From Hyphomicrobiales bacterium (GTDB taxonomy: Bacteria; Pseudomonadota; Alphaproteobacteria; Rhizobiales; Rhizobiaceae), in the NCBI GenBank assembly GCA_900473205.1, contig UCLB01000030.1:1-36041 (forward strand): a DNA stretch of 36,041 nt. The letters are read 5' to 3'. This document shows, piece after piece, positions 31,941 through 36,041 of this stretch. Below the pieces are notes generated by a model. It saw nothing but the letters and a program-made list of their open reading frames with translations, had not been told where the DNA came from and ran no database searches. The translations under genes and the position numbers were made by a program. Positions within the stretch are counted from its first letter, which is position 1, and every line of letters begins with the position of its first letter.

Positions 31941-33311
31941 CTAAGCCGCCTTCTCCTGCATCCGCATGAACCCAACCGTCGCCAACCACAACAGAACCCC
32001 AATAAACAACAGCACGCCTGCAATCGAATACTGCACCATATCTCGCCCCGTCCATGGGCCGACGAGGAAGAAGCAGCTGACGGCGCCGATGATGGGCAGG
32101 ATTGTTGGGGTGCGGAAGTGTTTGTGGGCCACCTTGTCCTTGCGCAGCACCAGCACCGCGACATTGACGATGGTGAAGACGCCGAGCAGCAGCAGCGCCG
32201 TGGTGCCGCCCAGTGCCGGCACGCCGCCTGCGAAGGCGATGAGGCCGATGGCGATGAGTGAGGTGAAGATGATGGCGATATAGGGCGTCTGGCGGCCCTT
32301 GTGGACTTTGCCGAGTGCCGGAGGCAACACGCCTTCGCGGCTCATGCCGTAGATCAGGCGGCTGGCCATCATCATGTTGATGAGTGCTGAGTTGGCCACC
32401 GCAAACATGGTGATGATGCCGAAAATGCCGATGGGGAAGTTGGGTGCGCCTGCGGCGACCACTTTCAGCAGGGGTGTTTCGCCTTCGCCCAACTCTGCTG
32501 CCGGAACCAGCGTGATTGCGGAGATGGCGACGAGAACATAGATGACGCCGGTAATGGCGAGGCCGCCGAGCAGTACCTTCGGGAAGATGCGGGCGGGTTG
32601 CTTGCATTCTTCGGCCATATTGACCGAGTCCTCGAAGCCGACCATGGCGAAGAAGGCAAGTGTGGTGGCCGCAACGACCGACCAGATGACACCGTGTTCG
32701 CCAGCAGGCTCGAAGGTCCAGACGCGCGAGACATCGCCCTGACCATTGCCGATGGCCCAGAAGCCGATGCCGATGATGATTAGCAGACCGGTGAGCTCCA
32801 CCACTGTCAGAACGACATTCATCTTCACGCTTTCGCCCACACCCCGGAAATTGATGAGCGCTATGGCTGCGACGAACGCGATGGCAACGCCGGTGACGCC
32901 GAACGCACCAAAATCAAATCCGGTAACGGTGGTGAAGTTGGCGGCAAAGGCGCGGGAGGCGGTGGAGGCTGAGGTCATGCCCGAGGACATGACGGTGAAG
33001 GCGACGAGGAAGGTTATGAAATGCACGCCAAACGCCTTGTGCGTGTAGAGAGCGGCACCGGCGGCCTTGGGGTATTTCGTGACGAGTTCCAGATAGGAGC
33101 AGGCGGTGAGAAGGGCAACGCCAAAGGCGATCAGGAATGGCAGCCAGACGACTCCGCCGACTTCCGCGGCAACCTGTCCGGTCAGCGCATAAATGCCGGT
33201 ACCGAGGATATCGCCGACGATGAACAGAAGCAGCAGCCCCGGCCCGATCACGCGTTTGAGTTCGGTTGTCGGCTCAGCCGAGTTGTCGGGTTTTGTTACT
33301 GATTCTGCCAT
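31941..33311 (-). CDS. APC-family amino-acid permease
   Basis: A 456-residue transporter with about 12 membrane helices. The first helices (IGPGLLLLFIVGDILGTGIYALTGQVA) carry the unwound GTGIY substrate site typical of cationic-amino-acid and related APC transporters. Other signatures are LTACSYLELVTKYPKAAGAALY and MVGFEDSVNMAEECKQPARIFP. The substrate is not evident. GAGGGGG precedes the start. A perfect 20-bp palindrome lies 70-90 bases upstream. Confidence 0.92.
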   Translation of the reverse strand: MAESVTKPDNSAEPTTELKRVIGPGLLLLFIVGDILGTGIYALTGQVAAEVGGVVWLPFLIAFGVALLTACSYLELVTKYPKAAGAALYTHKAFGVHFITFLVAFTVMSSGMTSASTASRAFAANFTTVTGFDFGAFGVTGVAIAFVAAIALINFRGVGESVKMNVVLTVVELTGLLIIIGIGFWAIGNGQGDVSRVWTFEPAGEHGVIWSVVAATTLAFFAMVGFEDSVNMAEECKQPARIFPKVLLGGLAITGVIYVLVAISAITLVPAAELGEGETPLLKVVAAGAPNFPIGIFGIITMFAVANSALINMMMASRLIYGMSREGVLPPALGKVHKGRQTPYIAIIFTSLIAIGLIAFAGGVPALGGTTALLLLGVFTIVNVAVLVLRKDKVAHKHFRTPTILPIIGAVSCFFLVGPWTGRDMVQYSIAGVLLFIGVLLWLATVGFMRMQEKAA

Positions 33312-33380
33312 TGAAATTCCCCCTCAATGCGTGTGGATTTCAACGCGGATGGGGAGAACATGTTCCCGTGGTTTTAAAGA

Positions 33381-33400
33381 AAACATTGCGCGCAATGTTT
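33381..33400 (-). terminator. Perfect 20-bp palindrome: terminator of the MaoC gene and/or permease operator
   Basis: AAACATTGCGCGCAATGTTT reads identically on both strands. On the minus strand, 46 bases beyond the MaoC stop, it folds as an 8-bp stem with a CGCG loop and is followed by TCTTTAAAA, so it may terminate that gene. Its position before the permease start (70-90 bases) equally fits an operator. Confidence 0.55.
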
Positions 33401-33445
33401 GCTGACAAAGCTTGCCGGACTATGGGGGACGTCGGGATATTGGTC

Positions 33446-33934
33446 CTAATCCTCGTCCGGTCTATCCTCGGGGTTGAACTGGCTGATTGTGGTCCATCGT
33501 GTGGTCAGGGCCGGTTTCTTTTCACCTTCAATCTCGACCGTCACGTCATAGGTGTTCATCAACATGGCCGCGCCGCGGAAGCGGGCTTCGGCTAGGGTAA
33601 AGTGGCCGCGGATGCGGGCGCCGCTTTTGACGGGGGTGACGAAGTGGAGTTTGTCGAAGCCGTAATTGATGCCCATGGTCTGTTCGCGGATTTTGGGCAG
33701 GGCGCTGTAATTCATGGCTGAGAGCAGCGAGACTGTGAGGAAGCCGTGGGCGATGGTGCCGCCGAAGGGGCTTTCGGCTTTGGCGCGCTCCGGGTCCGTG
33801 TGGATGAACTGGTCGTCCAGCGTGGCCTTGGCGAAGGCGTCGATCATCGCCTGATCGACGGTGATCCAGTCGGATGTTCCGACTTCGGAACCGACAAGGC
33901 CTTTGACCTCAGCCAGAGAGATTTCCTTGGGCAT
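33446..33934 (-). CDS. MaoC/NodN-type hot-dog hydratase
   Basis: A 162-residue single hot-dog-fold protein. The hydratase motif with catalytic Asp/His is clear: DDQFIHTDPERAKAESPFGGTIAHGFLTVSLLS (about 40-72). Such enzymes hydrate enoyl-CoA esters, and the group includes rhizobial NodN-like proteins. The substrate is unknown. GAGGAA precedes the start. It follows glgX on the same strand by 95 bases, probably by chance. Confidence 0.9.
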   Translation of the reverse strand: MPKEISLAEVKGLVGSEVGTSDWITVDQAMIDAFAKATLDDQFIHTDPERAKAESPFGGTIAHGFLTVSLLSAMNYSALPKIREQTMGINYGFDKLHFVTPVKSGARIRGHFTLAEARFRGAAMLMNTYDVTVEIEGEKKPALTTRWTTISQFNPEDRPDED

Positions 33935-34029
33935 GGTTCCTCGCGACGGGACAGGGTTATGAGGGCGCTTTTGAGATGGAGCTTACAGGCCTCTGATTAA
34001 AGAACAATCGCCATTTTGCGCTGCAATAT

Positions 34030-35979
34030 TTAGCACTGTCTATAAAACACGACTGAGCGAGCGGGCAGATGGGCGGGATTACCGAAATCCGTGCCCAGCG
34101 GTTGCCATGCGCCCTGAAGAGTGAAGGGCACGACGTCGTGGGTGCGGTTGAAGAGGATGGCGAGGCGCACGGTTTCGTCCGTTTCCAGATCGCGGGTTTT
34201 CAACAGCATGGCGAGCGGCGTTCCCTCCGGTCGTTCCCAATCGGCCACGGTCATGGGCTCGCCTGTCGGTGAAAGCCATTGTACGTCATCGGTGTTGGCG
34301 GAGAAGAAGTCAGCTTCGCTGAAGACCTCGAAGCGCTTGCGCAGGGCGGCGAGGTAGGCGGTGTGTTCGATCAGCTCTGGCGAAAGCTTGGCCCAATCGA
34401 CCCAGGTGATATCGTTGTCCTGGCAATAGGCGTTATTGTTGCCGCGCTGGCTGCGGCCTGCCTCATCGCCTGCGGTCAGCATGATGGTACCGCGGGTAGC
34501 GAAGAGCGTAGAGAGCAGAGATTTTACATCGGCGATGCGCGCCGCATTGACGGCGGGGTCGTCCGTCAGTCCCTCGACGCCATTGTTCCAGGAATGGTTT
34601 TCGTTGTGACCATCGCGGTTGTCTTCGCCATTGGCATCATTGTGCTTGTGTTCATGGGCCACGAGATCGAAAAGCGTGAAGCCATCATGGGCGGCAAGGA
34701 AATTGACGCTGCGGGTGGCCGTTCGGTTATGGCGGGAGAAGATGGTGGATGAGCCGGCCAGTGCGTCGGCCAGTGCGCCTGTGGTGCCGGCATCGCCGCG
34801 CCAGTATCGGCGCAGGTCATCGCGGGCGCGGTCGTTCCATTCGAGGAAGTTTTCCGGGAAATTGCCGAGCTGGTATCCGCCGGGGCCGATGTCCCAGGGT
34901 TCGGCAATCATGATGCGGTCTTGCAGCAAAGGGTCTTCGACCATGGCGGCGAGGGTTTTGCTGGCGGTGTCGAAACCGGTGGCGGTGCGACCGAGGATGG
35001 GAGCGAGGTCGAAGCGGAAGCCGTCTATGCCCGCATGCGCCACGAAGTGCCGGAGTGTATCCAGTACCAGTTGCCGGACCTGCGGATGGTCGCAGGCGAC
35101 GGTGTTGCCCGTGCCAGTATCGTTGACCAGCGTGCCTGGATCATCCGGCAGATGGCGATAATAGCTGAGATTGTCCAGCCCCCGCAGCGACAGCGTCGAG
35201 CCGAAGCGGTCGCTTTCGCCGGTGTGGTTGAAGACGAGATCGAGAATGACGCCAATGCCGTTTTCATGCAGGGCAGCGACCGTCTCGCGCAGTTCCTCCA
35301 CGCCACCGGGGCAAAGACGCGGGTCCAGCGCCACGAAACCGACGGGGTTGTAACCCCAGCCATTGGTGAGGCCAAGCGGCGGAAGATGGCGCTCATCGAT
35401 CCACGCGGTGATGGGCATCAGCTCGATGGCATCGACGCCGATGGTTTTGAGGTGGGCGATGATGGCAGGGTGGGCGAGGGCCGCGACCGTTCCCTTGACG
35501 GCATCTGGCACATCCGGGTGCAGCATGGTGAAGGGCTTGACGGCGACTTCGTAGATCAGGCCGCCGGGCGCGAAGCGGGGCGGCTGATGTTTTACCTGAT
35601 GGTGCTCCGAGACGATGGATTTCGGCATAATGGGCGCCGTGTCGGTGCCGAAGGTGAACAGCGCCGGGTCGTGGGCGAAAGGTCGGTCGATTTGCGTGGC
35701 ATAGGGGTCGAGTAGGAGTTTGGACGGGTCGAACCAGAGGCCGTGATCGGGTGCGTAGACGCCATCGGCGCGGAAGCCGTAGCGAGTGCCGATGGGGGCC
35801 TGCGTGGTGAGGCGGTGGATGTCGTTCTCATCGCGCTGCATTGGCAGGCGGACGGTCTGAGTCGTGCCGGTTTCGTCGAAGAGGCAGAGGTGGATTTCTG
35901 AGGCGTGGCGGGAGTAGACGGAGAATGCCGTTCCGTTTTCCGTGGGGATGGCGCCTTTGGGAGAAACGGTGGGGGGCAT
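34030..35979 (-). CDS. glgX: Glycogen debranching enzyme (GlgX type, GH13)
   Basis: A 649-residue GH13 alpha-1,6-glucosidase acting on limit dextrins after glycogen phosphorylase. An N-terminal carbohydrate-binding-like domain (about 8-115) is followed by the catalytic barrel. The four GH13 regions are present: DLVFNH (247-252), GFRFD with nucleophile D324, IAEPWD with acid/base E360, and FLAAHD with H431-D432. The AGDEAGRSQRGNNNAYCQDNDITWVDW segment is characteristic of GlgX. The start at MPPTVSPKG gives the expected length. It is not accompanied by other glg genes here, so it is likely a stand-alone or second copy. Confidence 0.94.
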   Translation of the reverse strand: MPPTVSPKGAIPTENGTAFSVYSRHASEIHLCLFDETGTTQTVRLPMQRDENDIHRLTTQAPIGTRYGFRADGVYAPDHGLWFDPSKLLLDPYATQIDRPFAHDPALFTFGTDTAPIMPKSIVSEHHQVKHQPPRFAPGGLIYEVAVKPFTMLHPDVPDAVKGTVAALAHPAIIAHLKTIGVDAIELMPITAWIDERHLPPLGLTNGWGYNPVGFVALDPRLCPGGVEELRETVAALHENGIGVILDLVFNHTGESDRFGSTLSLRGLDNLSYYRHLPDDPGTLVNDTGTGNTVACDHPQVRQLVLDTLRHFVAHAGIDGFRFDLAPILGRTATGFDTASKTLAAMVEDPLLQDRIMIAEPWDIGPGGYQLGNFPENFLEWNDRARDDLRRYWRGDAGTTGALADALAGSSTIFSRHNRTATRSVNFLAAHDGFTLFDLVAHEHKHNDANGEDNRDGHNENHSWNNGVEGLTDDPAVNAARIADVKSLLSTLFATRGTIMLTAGDEAGRSQRGNNNAYCQDNDITWVDWAKLSPELIEHTAYLAALRKRFEVFSEADFFSANTDDVQWLSPTGEPMTVADWERPEGTPLAMLLKTRDLETDETVRLAILFNRTHDVVPFTLQGAWQPLGTDFGNPAHLPARSVVFYRQC

Positions 35980-36041
35980 TGGGTGTCCGTTCGTTGGGTG
36001 TTGCGTCCGCGTTTAAGGTTTGTGGGTGGGGCTTACCCCCC

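Overview
The window looks like chromosomal DNA of an alphaproteobacterium of the Rhizobiaceae, most likely Agrobacterium or a close Rhizobium relative. This rests on GC-rich codon use, rhizobial-type proteins throughout (S21, Ada, heterotetrameric sarcosine oxidase, TRAP transporter, small aa3-type oxidase subunit IV), an alphaproteobacterial speF-type leader before ornithine decarboxylase, and rhizobial-style palindromic intergenic repeats. No rRNA, tRNA, CRISPR, prophage, transposase or plasmid replication gene is visible. No database search could be run, so every assignment is from motif recognition.

Layout. 1-6.3 kb: a DUF1007 metal-related periplasmic protein and a LysR regulator on the minus strand; then ornithine decarboxylase with a long structured leader, a GNAT acetyltransferase and a PIMT-like methyltransferase on the plus strand; then Ada on the minus strand. 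6.4-9.2 kb is an envelope block: OmpW behind a near-consensus FNR/FixK box, a convergent outer-membrane barrel protein, and a tiny secreted Gly/Asn-repeat protein behind an AT-rich promoter. 9.2-12.4 kb reads creatininase-like amidohydrolase, His-rich COG0523 GTPase, WD40 protein on the minus strand, a probable metal-homeostasis group. 12.4-16.1 kb holds MarR and LacI regulators, a 2-hydroxyacid dehydrogenase and a PuuD-like glutamine amidotransferase.

16.4-20.0 kb encodes a TRAP transporter of the alpha-keto-acid (TakP) type, with the binding protein on the plus strand and the two membrane subunits converging on it from the minus strand. An orphan aa3 oxidase subunit IV follows, then a divergent SDR/TetR pair with two related operator-like palindromes. 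22.3-25.3 kb carries a TPR lipoprotein, rpsU and a rhomboid-TPR fusion on the minus strand. 25.5-31.0 kb is a tightly overlapping sarcosine oxidase operon, soxB-(small secreted protein)-soxD-soxA-soxG. The end holds a LysE exporter, an APC amino-acid permease, a MaoC/NodN hydratase and a GlgX debranching enzyme, all on the minus strand.

Functionally the region is accessory metabolism: uptake and oxidation of small organic acids, amines and methylated glycine, polyamine synthesis, glycogen turnover, DNA alkylation repair, and envelope responses to oxygen and metals. Nothing in it is plainly a new defence or mobile system. The most interesting items are non-coding: the odc leader with a possible overlapping small ORF, a palindromic repeat family whose arms differ by pairing-preserving changes, a three-hairpin mosaic element, and several long operator-like palindromes. 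Among proteins, the unexplained one inside the sox operon and the repeat-rich secreted peptide stand out. Positions 1-65 and 35980-36041 show no complete feature.
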